Source of the DNA: Luteimonas gilva
GTDB lineage: Bacteria > Pseudomonadota > Gammaproteobacteria > Xanthomonadales > Xanthomonadaceae
Length of the DNA: 64,000 nt
Assembly (NCBI RefSeq): GCF_005239095.1
Contig: NZ_SZUA01000001.1
Coordinates: 708,848-772,847 of the forward strand
Direction: 5' to 3'
The notes beneath the pieces are model-generated. The model did no database searches and was not told the origin of the DNA. It saw only the letters and a program-made list of their open reading frames with translations. Shown piece by piece: positions 1-9,674 of the stretch. The position numbers and the translations under genes are program-made. Each line of letters opens with the position of its first letter. Position 1 is the stretch's first letter.

Positions 1-1151
<1,151 letters not shown>

Positions 1152-1158
1152 TTCGACA

Positions 1159-1584
1159 TCAACGTGCGTACACTTCGGTCGACGGGAAGAAGTACGCGAT
1201 CTCGACCGCGGCGGTTTCCGCGGCGTCGGAACCGTGCACGGCGTTCGCGTCGATCGAATCGGCGAAGTCGGCGCGGATCGTGCCCGGCGCGGCGTCCTTC
1301 GGATTGGTGGCGCCCATCAGCTCGCGGTTCTTGGCGATGGCGTTGTCGCCTTCCAGCACCTGGATCATCACCGGGCCGGAGCACATGAACTCGACCAGCG
1401 CGTTGAAGAACGGACGTTCGCGGTGCACCGCATAGAAACCCTCCGCTTCTTTGCGCGACAGGTGCTTCATCTTCGCGGCCGCGATCTTCAGGCCGGCTTT
1501 CTCGAAACGCGAATAAATCTCGCCGACGACGTTCTTGGCGACGGCATCGGGCTTGACGATCGACAGGGTGCGCTCCAGCGCCAT
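1159..1584 (-). CDS. ndk: Nucleoside diphosphate kinase
   Basis: Transfers the gamma phosphate of ATP to nucleoside diphosphates through a phosphohistidine. The 141-residue protein has the usual length; it begins [15 protein letters not shown] and carries the signature NAVHGSD with the catalytic His at residue 117. It is followed after seven bases by rlmN on the same strand, an arrangement common in gammaproteobacteria (ndk-rlmN-pilF). The upstream 243 bases are shared with the divergent TetR gene. Confidence 0.97.
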   Translation of the reverse strand: MALERTLSIVKPDAVAKNVVGEIYSRFEKAGLKIAAAKMKHLSRKEAEGFYAVHRERPFFNALVEFMCSGPVMIQVLEGDNAIAKNRELMGATNPKDAAPGTIRADFADSIDANAVHGSDAAETAAVEIAYFFPSTEVYAR

Positions 1585-1788
1585 GTGGATGAACTCCAGT
1601 GCGTGGGCCGTCCAGCCGCCCCTTGCAGCTGAACAAGACCCGAGGTTATCACGAAAAATCCGCGTGCGAACGCGGGGTTAGACACACTTTCGAAGGGAAT
1701 TTTAACGGATGCGTCATCCGGCGTACACCGGCCCTTGGCCGGTTTTGCGCCCCTTGACCGTTTGGCCCGGATCGTGCATCTTTCAATC

Positions 1789-1812
1789 ATTCGTTTGAAT
1801 CGACTAATTCAA
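1789..1812. promoter_or_regulatory. AT-rich inverted repeats upstream of the TetR/PsrA-like gene (candidate operator)
   Basis: Two overlapping inverted repeats are seen: ATTC-N4-GAAT (1789-1800) and TTGAAT-N6-ATTCAA (1795-1812). They end 15 bases before the start codon of the TetR-family gene at 1828 and stand out as AT-rich in GC-rich DNA. PsrA of pseudomonads binds a short palindrome containing GTTT(G/C) and represses its own gene and fad genes. That this site is the autoregulatory operator is inference. Confidence 0.45.
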
Positions 1813-1827
1813 TCGGGGGATTGAGCC

Positions 1828-2448
1828 ATGGCCGGCACCAACTTCAACACCAAGGACCGCATCCTCGGCGCGGCCGAATCGCTGTTCGCTCAGCAAGGCT
1901 TCGCCGGCACGTCCCTGCGCGAGGTCACCAGCCGCGCCGACGTCAACATCGCGGCCGTCAATTACCACTTCGGCAGCAAGGAAAACCTGATCAACGAGGT
2001 GTTCCGGCGGCGTCTGGACGAGCTGTCAGACCGCCGCTTGAGCGCCTTGAAGGAAGCTCGGGAGCGCACTCCCGGCGATCTGCAGGCGGTGCTCGCCGCC
2101 TTCATCGAACCCGCCCTGGCCCTGAGCCTGGACCGCCAAGGCGGCTCGGCTTTCGTCCGCGTACTGGCCCGCGCCTACGCCGAGAAGGACGAACGCCTGC
2201 GCCAGTTCGTGTCCGAGCACTACGGCCACGTGATGCGCGAATTCTCCAAGGCCGTCGCCGCCTGCGTGCCCGACCTGCCGCGCGAAACCCTGGCCTGGCG
2301 CCTGGATTTCGTCGCCGGCGCCCTGACCTATGCCATGGCGGACTTCGGCCACAACAAGCGCATGGGCGGCGGCAGCGACCAGGCGCATTGCCAGCGCGCG
2401 GCGCGCGAACTGGTCCGCTTCGCGGCGGCCGGCCTCGGCGCGGAATGA
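1828..2448 (+). CDS. TetR-family repressor, PsrA-like, controlling beta-oxidation genes
   Basis: DNA-binding regulator of 206 residues. The N-terminal helix-turn-helix (about residues 10-56) reads GAAESLFAQQGFAGTSLREV followed by VNIAAVNYHFGSKENLI, which is very like PsrA, the acyl-CoA-responsive repressor of fatty-acid degradation in Pseudomonas. The C-terminal ligand domain is a typical variable TetR domain. A purine-rich ribosome site (GGGGGA, about 1815-1820) precedes ATG 1828. The gene is followed 57 bases later by the multifunctional dehydrogenase/hydratase and the thiolase, so control of that pair by long-chain acyl-CoA is likely. The function is inferred from similarity and position. 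Confidence 0.85.
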   Translation: MAGTNFNTKDRILGAAESLFAQQGFAGTSLREVTSRADVNIAAVNYHFGSKENLINEVFRRRLDELSDRRLSALKEARERTPGDLQAVLAAFIEPALALSLDRQGGSAFVRVLARAYAEKDERLRQFVSEHYGHVMREFSKAVAACVPDLPRETLAWRLDFVAGALTYAMADFGHNKRMGGGSDQAHCQRAARELVRFAAAGLGAE

Positions 2449-2505
2449 TCTCGCGGCCCGGTTTTTCAGGGCCGTCCATCCTTATCAATCAAACGGATAG
2501 AAGCG

Positions 2506-4878
2506 ATGTCTGAGAAACTACTCGTCCGCCGCGCCGCGGTTCTCGGTGCCGGCGTCATGGGCGCCCAGATCGCCGCCCACTTAACCAATGCCGGCGTCGA
2601 CACGGTGCTGTTCGACCTGGCGGCGAAGGAAGGCGGCCCCAACGGCATCGTGCTGAAGGCCCTCGCCAACCTGGGCAAGCTCAGCCCCGCCCCGCTCGCC
2701 AGCAAGGCGCTGGCCGAGGCGATCGTCCCGGCCAACTACGACCAGGGGCTGGAACTGCTGCGCGATTGCGATCTGATCGTCGAGGCCATCGCCGAACGGA
2801 TGGATTGGAAGCAGGACCTGTACAAGAAGATCGCGCCGTTCGTGCCCGATCACACCGTGCTGGCCAGCAACACCTCGGGCTTGGGCATCAACAAGCTGGC
2901 CGAAGTGCTGCCGGAACAGCTGCGCCACCGTTTCTGCGGCGTGCATTTCTTCAATCCGCCGCGCTATATGCATCTGGCCGAGCTGATTCCGGCCAAGACC
3001 ACCGACAAGGGCGTGTTGGAAGGCCTGGAAACCTTCCTCACCACCACGCTCGGCAAGGGCGTGGTCTACGCCAAGGACACGCCGAACTTCATCGGCAACC
3101 GGATCGGCGTGTTTTCGATCCTCGCCACCGTGCATCACACGGCCGAACACAAGCTCGGCTTCGACGAAGTCGATGCGATCACCGGCCCGCTGATCGGCCG
3201 GCCGAAGTCGGCGACCTACCGCACCTCGGATGTGGTCGGTCTGGACACGATGGCCCACGTCATCAAGACCATGGCCGACACCCTGCCGGACGATCCCTGG
3301 CATAAGTACTTCCAGTCGCCGAAGTGGCTCGAAGCGCTGATCGCGAAGGGCGCGCTGGGCCAGAAGACCGGCGCCGGCATCTTCCGCAAGGTCGGCAAGG
3401 ACATCCAGGTCCTCGATCTGAAGGCGCAGGACTACAGGGTCGCCGAAGGCACGGCGGCGCCGGAAGTGGTCGAGATCCTGAAGATCAAGAACCCGGCCGA
3501 GAAATTCGCCAAGCTGCGCGAAAGCAAGCATCCGCAGGCCCAATTCCTGTGGGCCGTGTTCCGCGATCTGTTCCACTACAGCGCCTACCACCTGGCCGAC
3601 ATCGCCGAGACCGCGCGCGATGTGGACCTGGCGATCCGCTGGGGCTACGGCTGGTCGCTGGGTCCGTTCGAAACTTGGCAGGCCGCCGGTTGGAAACAGG
3701 TGGCGCAGTGGATCGCCGACGACATCGTCGCCGGCAAGGCGATGAGCAGCGCGCCGCTGCCCGATTGGGTGTTCGACGGCCGCGAGGGCGTGCATGCCGC
3801 GGAAGGCAGCTACAGCCCGGTCAAGAACGCGAAATTGCCGCGCTCTGCCCTGCCCGTTTACCAGCGCCAGCGTTTCCCGGATCCGCTGTTGGGCGAGTCG
3901 TTCCCGCAGGGCGACACGGTGTTCGAGAACGACGGCATCCGGATGTGGACGGACAACGACGGCATCGCGGTCGTGTCGTTCAAGACCAAGATGAACACCG
4001 TTTCGGATCACGTGTTGAACGGCTTGCAGGAAGCCGTGTCGCGCGCCGAGAAAGATTTCAAAGGCCTGGTGATCTGGCAGCAGAAGGAACCCTTCTCCGC
4101 CGGCGCCGATCTGGCCGGCGCGCTCGGCCTGCTGCAAGCCGGCGACGTCGAAGGCTTCGAAGCGATGGTCGCCAACTTCCAGGCGACCAGCCAGCGGATC
4201 AAGTATTCGCTGGTGCCGGTCGTCGCCGCGGTGCGCGGTTTGGCGCTCGGCGGCGGTTGCGAATTCCAGATGCACAGCGCCAAGACCGTCGCCGGTTTGG
4301 AAAGCTATATCGGCTTGGTCGAAGCGGGCGTCGGTCTGCTGCCCGCGGGCGGCGGCTTGAAGGAAATCGCGGTGCGCGCTGCGCAGGCCGCGGGCCCGGG
4401 CGGCGACGTGTTCGCGCAGCTGAAGCGTTACTTCGAGACCGTGGCGATGGCCAAGGTCTCGACTTCGGCCGTCGAGGCGCAAGAACTGGGCTTGCTGCGC
4501 GACACCGACAAGGTCGTCTTCAACGCCTACGAATTGCTGTACGTCGCCAAGCGACAAGCGCTGGCGCTGGCCGAAAGCGGCTATCGCCCGCCGCTGCCGG
4601 CGCGCCGCATCGCCGTGGCCGGCGACGTCGGCATCGCGACCTTCAAGATGATGCTGGTCAACATGCTGGAGGGCCGCTTCATCAGCGAATACGACTACGA
4701 GATCGCGACCCGCATCGCCACCGTGCTCTGCGGCGGCGAGATCGACCGCGGCGCGCTGGTCGACGAAGAGTGGTTGCTGAAGCTGGAACGCAAGCACTTC
4801 GTCGAGCTGGCGCAGCAGAAGAAGACGCAGGAACGCATCGCGCACATGCTGAAGACCGGCAAGCCGCTCCGCAACTAA
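2506..4878 (+). CDS. Bifunctional 3-hydroxyacyl-CoA dehydrogenase/enoyl-CoA hydratase (FadN-type domain order)
   Basis: Carries out the hydration and NAD-dependent dehydrogenation steps of fatty-acid beta-oxidation. The 790-residue protein starts with a Rossmann motif GAGVMGAQIAAHL (residues 14-26); the 3HCDH domain has its catalytic His in GVHFFNP (His147) with Glu159 following. The dehydrogenase C-terminal domains come next, and an enoyl-CoA hydratase/crotonase domain lies at about residues 490-700 (FSAGADLAG, GLALGGGCEF, GLVEAGVG). This order is the reverse of E. coli FadB/FadJ (hydratase first) and matches Bacillus FadN in order and length. It is followed 25 bases later by the thiolase, its expected partner. 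Confidence 0.93.
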   Translation: MSEKLLVRRAAVLGAGVMGAQIAAHLTNAGVDTVLFDLAAKEGGPNGIVLKALANLGKLSPAPLASKALAEAIVPANYDQGLELLRDCDLIVEAIAERMDWKQDLYKKIAPFVPDHTVLASNTSGLGINKLAEVLPEQLRHRFCGVHFFNPPRYMHLAELIPAKTTDKGVLEGLETFLTTTLGKGVVYAKDTPNFIGNRIGVFSILATVHHTAEHKLGFDEVDAITGPLIGRPKSATYRTSDVVGLDTMAHVIKTMADTLPDDPWHKYFQSPKWLEALIAKGALGQKTGAGIFRKVGKDIQVLDLKAQDYRVAEGTAAPEVVEILKIKNPAEKFAKLRESKHPQAQFLWAVFRDLFHYSAYHLADIAETARDVDLAIRWGYGWSLGPFETWQAAGWKQVAQWIADDIVAGKAMSSAPLPDWVFDGREGVHAAEGSYSPVKNAKLPRSALPVYQRQRFPDPLLGESFPQGDTVFENDGIRMWTDNDGIAVVSFKTKMNTVSDHVLNGLQEAVSRAEKDFKGLVIWQQKEPFSAGADLAGALGLLQAGDVEGFEAMVANFQATSQRIKYSLVPVVAAVRGLALGGGCEFQMHSAKTVAGLESYIGLVEAGVGLLPAGGGLKEIAVRAAQAAGPGGDVFAQLKRYFETVAMAKVSTSAVEAQELGLLRDTDKVVFNAYELLYVAKRQALALAESGYRPPLPARRIAVAGDVGIATFKMMLVNMLEGRFISEYDYEIATRIATVLCGGEIDRGALVDEEWLLKLERKHFVELAQQKKTQERIAHMLKTGKPLRN

Positions 4879-4903
4879 GCGACGACGACACAGGACAGAC
4901 ACC

Positions 4904-6109
4904 ATGAGCAAGCAAATCCAAGACGCCTACATCGTCGCCGCCACCCGCACCCCGGTCGGCAAGGCGCCCAAGGGCGTGTTCCGCAACACCCGCCCGGACG
5001 ACATGCTGGCGCACGTGCTGAAGGCCGTAGTCGCGCAAGCGCCGGGCGTGGACGTGAACCGGATCGAGGACGCGATCATCGGCTGCGCCATGCCCGAAGG
5101 CGAGCAAGGCATGAACGTGGCGCGCATCGGCGTGCTGCTGGCCGGGCTGCCGAACACGATCGCGGCGCAGACCATCAACCGTTTCTGTTCTTCCGGCCTG
5201 CAAGCCGTCGCGCTGGCCGCCGATCAGATCAGGCTCGGCAACGCCGATCTGGTATTGGCCGGCGGCACCGAATCGATGTCGATGGTGCCGATGATGGGCA
5301 ACAAGGTCGCGCTGAGCCCGGCCGTGTTCAACGACGACCACGTCGCCATCGCTTACGGCATGGGCATCACGGCGGAAAAAGTCGCCGAGGAATGGAAAGT
5401 TTCGCGCGAGGATCAGGACGCCTTTGCCCTCGCCTCGCACCAGAAGGCGCTGGCCGCGATCAAAGCCGGCGAATTCAAGAGCGAAATTTCCCCGTACGAA
5501 GTGGTTTCGCATGTGCCGGATCTGATCGGCAACGTGGTGCAGCTGAAGAAGCAGCTCGTCGAAAACGACGAAGGCCCGCGTCTGGATGCGTCGCTGGAAG
5601 GCCTAGCGAAATTGCGCCCGGTGTTCCGCAACGGCCAGTTCGGCGGCACCGTCACCGCCGGCAACTCTTCGCAGATGAGCGACGGCGCCGCGGCCGTGCT
5701 GCTGGCGTCCGAGCAGGCGATCAAGGATTACGGCCTGACACCGCTGGCCCGCTTCGTCTCGTTCTCGGTCGCCGGCGTGCGTCCGGAAGTGATGGGCATC
5801 GGCCCGATCGCGGCGATTCCCAAAGCGTTGAAGCAAGCCGGATTGACCAAGGACCAGATCGACTGGATCGAGCTCAACGAAGCCTTCGCCGCGCAGGCGC
5901 TGGCGGTGATCCGCGACAGCGGATTGGATCCGTCCAAGGTCAACCCGCTCGGCGGCGCGATCGCGCTAGGCCATCCGCTCGGCGCGACCGGCGCGGTGCG
6001 CACCGCGACGATCGTCCACGGCCTGCGCCGTCGCCAGCAGAAGTACGGCATGGTGACGATGTGCATCGGCACCGGCATGGGCGCAGCCGGCATTTTCGAA
6101 GCGCTGTAG
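4904..6109 (+). CDS. fadA: Acetyl-CoA C-acyltransferase (3-ketoacyl-CoA thiolase)
   Basis: Cleaves 3-ketoacyl-CoA with CoA in the last step of beta-oxidation. The 401-residue protein has the complete thiolase set: nucleophile Cys95 in NRFCSSG, His357 in the GHPLGATG motif, and the second catalytic Cys387 in MCIGTGMGAAG. It lies 25 bases after the dehydrogenase/hydratase gene and is followed by a strong terminator, so psrA-like, fadN-like and thiolase form one transcription unit or regulon. Distinguishing FadA from FadI or a generic acetyl-CoA acetyltransferase would need a tree. Confidence 0.93.
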   Translation: MSKQIQDAYIVAATRTPVGKAPKGVFRNTRPDDMLAHVLKAVVAQAPGVDVNRIEDAIIGCAMPEGEQGMNVARIGVLLAGLPNTIAAQTINRFCSSGLQAVALAADQIRLGNADLVLAGGTESMSMVPMMGNKVALSPAVFNDDHVAIAYGMGITAEKVAEEWKVSREDQDAFALASHQKALAAIKAGEFKSEISPYEVVSHVPDLIGNVVQLKKQLVENDEGPRLDASLEGLAKLRPVFRNGQFGGTVTAGNSSQMSDGAAAVLLASEQAIKDYGLTPLARFVSFSVAGVRPEVMGIGPIAAIPKALKQAGLTKDQIDWIELNEAFAAQALAVIRDSGLDPSKVNPLGGAIALGHPLGATGAVRTATIVHGLRRRQQKYGMVTMCIGTGMGAAGIFEAL

Positions 6110-6131
6110 TCCGACGCGACCACTCGATGCG

Positions 6132-6159
6132 AAAAGGGCGGCCTAGGCCGCCCTTTTTT
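6132..6159. terminator. Bidirectional Rho-independent terminator
   Basis: Perfect 12-base arms AAAAGGGCGGCC / GGCCGCCCTTTT with a TA centre, flanked by A and T runs on both sides. It lies between the convergent thiolase gene and the small secreted-protein gene and can serve both. Confidence 0.92.
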
Positions 6160-6174
6160 CGTATCCGATCCCGC

Positions 6175-6420
6175 TTATTTCGGGCACGCGGCGAACTTGC
6201 CTTTCGCATCGCGGCAACGCTTGGCCGGTGCCTGCTGCTTCGCGCAGGATTCGAACTTGCCCTTGGCGTCGCGGCAATGCGCCGCTGCGGGCTTGGCGGG
6301 CGCCGGCTTGGCCGCCGCTGTCGTGGCGGACTGAGGCGCCGCGGCTTGGGGCGCGGACGCAGCGGCGCCGAGACTGCACAACGCGAACGCAACGGCGAGA
6401 GGCAGAGCGAATCGACGCAT
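6175..6420 (-). CDS. Small secreted protein with two CRDAKGKFxxC repeats
   Basis: Product of 81 residues, function unknown. It has a signal peptide (MRRFALPLAVAFALCSLGAAASA), an Ala/Pro/Lys-rich linker, then two near-identical units CRDAKGKFESC and CRDAKGKFAAC, the first near residue 49 and the second near residue 69, each with a Cys pair nine residues apart. The repeat suggests two disulfide loops in the periplasm. A GGAG ribosome site lies upstream of ATG 6420. I do not recognise a named family; small proteins with this type of repeat seem to be typical of xanthomonads, but that is from memory and unverified. Confidence 0.7.
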   Translation of the reverse strand: MRRFALPLAVAFALCSLGAAASAPQAAAPQSATTAAAKPAPAKPAAAHCRDAKGKFESCAKQQAPAKRCRDAKGKFAACPK

Positions 6421-6435
6421 ACGGATTCTCCGGCA

Positions 6436-6456
6436 GCGTGGTCCGGTCGACCACGC
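6436..6456. terminator. Hairpin between csaA and the small secreted-protein gene
   Basis: Inverted repeat GCGTGGTC / GACCACGC with a five-base loop. It lies after the csaA stop and just before the ribosome site of the 81-residue protein on the same strand. It could end the galU-csaA transcript or act in the leader of the small gene; it has no clear T run. Confidence 0.4.
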
Positions 6457-6526
6457 GGCCAGGGTCGTCGCTGCGGCTTCGCCGCCGGATTTCCGCAGGA
6501 TTAAACTTCGGTAATGCGCCGCCCGC

Positions 6527-6862
6527 TCAGGCCAAGCGCGTCCCGTTCGGCACCGGCCGCTCGATCGCCGTCAACACCACGCCTTCTTCGGTGGGAAACC
6601 CGGTGAGCAGGAACTCGGAAACGAAGGGACCGATCTGCTTGGGCGGAAAATTGATCACGCCCACCACTTGCCTTCCAACCAATTCCTCGGCCGAGTACAG
6701 CGCCTTGATCTGCGCACTGGTCTTCTTGACGCCGAACGGACCGAAATCGACCCAGATCTTCCACGCCGGCTTGCGCGCTTCCGGAAATTCCTCGGCCTTC
6801 AGCACGGTACCGGCGCAAATCAGGACCTTCTCGAAGTCGGCCCATTCGATCGGTTCGGCCAC
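6527..6862 (-). CDS. csaA: CsaA-type tRNA-binding-domain chaperone
   Basis: Small OB-fold protein of 111 residues, the size of Bacillus CsaA, which has been described as a secretion-related chaperone. The single tRNA-binding domain covers the whole protein: the N-terminal DFEKVLICAGTVLKAEEFPEA, then KTSAQI and GRQVVGVINFPPKQIG, with the end ERPVPNGTRL typical of the family. Its start lies three bases after the galU stop, so it is the last gene of the minus-strand envelope operon. The exact cellular role is not evident from the sequence. Confidence 0.9.
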   Translation of the reverse strand: MAEPIEWADFEKVLICAGTVLKAEEFPEARKPAWKIWVDFGPFGVKKTSAQIKALYSAEELVGRQVVGVINFPPKQIGPFVSEFLLTGFPTEEGVVLTAIERPVPNGTRLA

Positions 6863-6865
6863 GCC

Positions 6866-7762
6866 CTACTCCAGATCGATGACGCCGAGTTCCTTCAGCG
6901 CGTTCTGCATCAGCTGCGTCGCCGCATCGCTCAGCTTTTCGTGGTCGAGCGCATAACGGATGGTGGCCTCGATCAAGCCCAGATGCGTGCCGCAGTCGAA
7001 GCGCGTGCCCTGGAAGCGATACGCCAACACTTCGTCCTGCTTCAGCAGCGCCGAAATCGCGTCGGTCAACTGGATCTCGCCGCCGGCGCCGGGCGTGGTG
7101 TTTTCCAGCAGTTCGAAGATGCTGCCCGGCAGGATGTAGCGGCCGACCACGGCCAGCGTGCTCGGCGCGTCCTCCGGCGCGGGTTTTTCGACCATCGCCG
7201 TGATCCGGCCCTTGCGCCCCGAAAAACCTTCGGTAGCGACGATGCCGTAACTGCCGGTCTGATCGCGCGGTACGTCCTGGGTGGCGATGACGCCGGCGCC
7301 GCTGGCTTCGGCCAGATCGGCCATTTGCTTCAGCGCGCCCGGGCCGCGGTTCCAGATGAGATCGTCGGGCAACAGCACCGCGAAGGGCTCATCGCCGACG
7401 ATGGGTTTGGCGCACAGCACGGCGTGGCCCAATCCCAAAGCCTCGGCCTGGGTCACGAACACCGCACGCACGCCCTCGGGCAGCACGTTGCGGATCAGGT
7501 CGAGCTGTTCGTGTTTGCCCGCCTTCTCCAGCTTGTGTTCGAGCTCGTAGGCCTTGTCGAAATAATCCGCGACCGCGTGCTTGTAGCGGTTGGTGACGAA
7601 GATCAGCGTGTCGCATCCGGCTTCGATCGCTTCGTCCACCGCGTACTGGATCAACGGACGGTCGACGATCGGCAGCATCTCCTTGGGCACGGTCTTGGTG
7701 GCGGGAAGGAAACGCGTGCCGTGGCCGGCCACCGGGAATACCGCTTTGCGGATGCGCTGCAC
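6866..7762 (-). CDS. galU: UTP-glucose-1-phosphate uridylyltransferase
   Basis: Makes UDP-glucose for LPS, exopolysaccharide and osmolyte synthesis. The nucleotide-binding loop GHGTRFLPATKTVPKEM is at the N-terminus and the product has the usual length of about 298 residues. The open frame extends further upstream, but the start is set at GTG 7762: it gives MQRIRKAVFPVAG, matching the family, has a GGAGG ribosome site ten bases upstream, and sits four bases after the stop of the preceding epimerase gene. It is probably translationally coupled to it. Confidence 0.95.
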   Translation of the reverse strand: MQRIRKAVFPVAGHGTRFLPATKTVPKEMLPIVDRPLIQYAVDEAIEAGCDTLIFVTNRYKHAVADYFDKAYELEHKLEKAGKHEQLDLIRNVLPEGVRAVFVTQAEALGLGHAVLCAKPIVGDEPFAVLLPDDLIWNRGPGALKQMADLAEASGAGVIATQDVPRDQTGSYGIVATEGFSGRKGRITAMVEKPAPEDAPSTLAVVGRYILPGSIFELLENTTPGAGGEIQLTDAISALLKQDEVLAYRFQGTRFDCGTHLGLIEATIRYALDHEKLSDAATQLMQNALKELGVIDLE

Positions 7763-7766
7763 TGCT

Positions 7767-9674
7767 TCAGATCCTCCGCGCTTCTCGCGCCGGGAATGGG
7801 ACGATGGTGGCCGCATGCGGCTCGGACACTTCCTGGGCCGGCTGGAATTCCGGCACGGCGGAGCGCAAAGCTTGGGCCAAGGCGATTTGGTCGTAACGCG
7901 CGGTGGCCTCGCGCATGCCGCGCAGCGCTGACACTACCTGATCGGCGATCACGCTGCGCGCTTCGGCCTGCAGGATCTTGGGATGCGCGGTCTGGCGATA
8001 GCGTTCGTCGGCGTGGAACAACGTCTCGTGCAGCTTCTCGCCGGGACGCAGGCCGGTGTAGACGATCGCGATGTCCTTGCCCGGCTGCTTGCCCGCCAGC
8101 CGGATCATCTGCTCGGCCAGCAAGCGGATCGGCACCGGCTCGCCCATGTCCAAGGTGTAGATCGCTTCGTGCGAACCGATCGCGGCGGCTTGCAGGATCA
8201 GCTGGCAAGCCTCGGGAATAGTCATGAAATAGCGCGTGACTTCCGCATCGGTCACCGTCACCGGGCCGCCGACGCGGATCTGTTCGCGGAACAAAGGCAC
8301 CACGCTGCCCGCAGAATCGAGCACGTTGCCGAAGCGCACCGTCACGAAATGCGTGCTGCGCTGTTCGGCCATGGCTTGGCAGACCATCTCCGCCAAACGC
8401 TTGCTGGCGCCGAGCACGTTGGCCGGATCCACCGCCTTGTCCGTGGAAATCAGCACGAAGGTGCCCACGCCCGCATCGCGGCAAGCCGCAGCCACGGTTT
8501 CGGTGGCGAGCACGTTGTTGCGCACCGCCTCGCGCAGTTGCGCTTCCAACAGCGGCACTTGTTTGTAGGCGGCCGCATGGAAACAAGCGTCCGGCTTGGC
8601 TTCGGCGAGCACGTGGTTGATGACGGCCGGATCGCCGCAATCGCCCAGCACCGCGACGCATTCCAGATTCGGGAAGTCGCGGCGCAACTCCGCTTCCATG
8701 GTCATCAGCGATAGTTCGTCGATCTCGACCAGGGCGATGCGCTGGGCGCCGTGGCGCGCGCACTGCCGGCACAATTCCGAACCGATCGAACCGCCGGCTC
8801 CGGTCACCATCACCGAGCGGCCGCCCAGCCAGCTGCGGATCGCTTTCCAATCCGGCAACACCGGTTTGCGGCCGAGCAAATCTTCGATCGCGACTTCTTT
8901 GAGCTCGCCCGGCAGCGAGCGGCCGACCAGCACGTCCTCCAAACGCGGCACCGTGCGGAACGGCAAGCCGGTACGTTCGCAAGCGGCGACGACGCGCTGC
9001 ATTTCGCTGGCGTCCACCGCCGGCATGGCGATCACCAGCAGCTTGGCCGAGGTCTCCTTGGCGATTTCGACCACGTCGCCGATGCTGCCGAGCACCGGAA
9101 CGCCGTGCAGCTTGCTGCCGTGCAGTTTCGGCGCATCGTCCAGGAAGCCTACCGGCTGGTAAGCGCCGGAGCGGCGCAAATCGCGCACCAGCGCGTCGCC
9201 GGCTTCGCCGGCGCCGAGGATCAGCGTCCGCACCGAACTGCGCCCGGTGCGCTCGCTGGTGGCGTCCTTCCAAGCGCGGTAAAGCAGGCGGGGCGTGCCC
9301 AGCAGGCCGATCAAGGCGAAGGGGTATCCCAGCAGAACGGCGCGCGGCACCGGATCGAGCCGGTTGTAGATGAACAGTCCCAGCGAAATCGCAAGCAAAC
9401 CGATGAGGCTGGCCTTCACGATGTTCCATAGGTCCGGAACGCTCGCGAACCGCCACAAGCCCCGATACAAGCCGGCCTGCCAGAACACCAAGCCCTGGGC
9501 GACCAGCACGATCGCGATCTGGGTCGACCACAAGGACATCGGCGGCGGATTAGCGGCGAAGCCGTACCTGACCCAATGCAGGCCGGTCCAGCACAGCCAC
9601 ACCATGGCCAGATCGTGCGCGACCACCGCCAGACGCGGCAATCCTGCGCTCAAACGGTCACGAAAATCCTTCAT
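7767..9674 (-). CDS. Membrane-bound nucleoside-diphosphate-sugar epimerase/dehydratase (CapD/WbpM/PglF type)
   Basis: Inner-membrane enzyme of 635 residues that modifies UDP-GlcNAc-type sugars for O-antigen or capsule. About four N-terminal membrane segments (residues 15-130) are followed by a CoA-binding-like Rossmann unit (LILGAGEAGDALV, about 151) and the catalytic SDR domain with VTGAGGSIGSE (residues 290-300) and STDKAVDPANVLGASKR, in which Leu stands where classical SDRs have Tyr, as expected for the WbpM/PglF group. The start is ATG 9674 with AAGGA repeats just upstream; it overlaps the stop of the preceding GT4 gene (ATGA). The substrate is inferred. Confidence 0.92.
   Translation of the reverse strand: MKDFRDRLSAGLPRLAVVAHDLAMVWLCWTGLHWVRYGFAANPPPMSLWSTQIAIVLVAQGLVFWQAGLYRGLWRFASVPDLWNIVKASLIGLLAISLGLFIYNRLDPVPRAVLLGYPFALIGLLGTPRLLYRAWKDATSERTGRSSVRTLILGAGEAGDALVRDLRRSGAYQPVGFLDDAPKLHGSKLHGVPVLGSIGDVVEIAKETSAKLLVIAMPAVDASEMQRVVAACERTGLPFRTVPRLEDVLVGRSLPGELKEVAIEDLLGRKPVLPDWKAIRSWLGGRSVMVTGAGGSIGSELCRQCARHGAQRIALVEIDELSLMTMEAELRRDFPNLECVAVLGDCGDPAVINHVLAEAKPDACFHAAAYKQVPLLEAQLREAVRNNVLATETVAAACRDAGVGTFVLISTDKAVDPANVLGASKRLAEMVCQAMAEQRSTHFVTVRFGNVLDSAGSVVPLFREQIRVGGPVTVTDAEVTRYFMTIPEACQLILQAAAIGSHEAIYTLDMGEPVPIRLLAEQMIRLAGKQPGKDIAIVYTGLRPGEKLHETLFHADERYRQTAHPKILQAEARSVIADQVVSALRGMREATARYDQIALAQALRSAVPEFQPAQEVSEPHAATIVPFPAREARRI

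Noticed and set aside
2581-4911. 776-codon open frame opposite the FadN-like gene
   Set aside because: Composition is His/Arg/Gln/Asp-rich with no domain; it is the antisense shadow of a clear beta-oxidation gene in GC-rich DNA.
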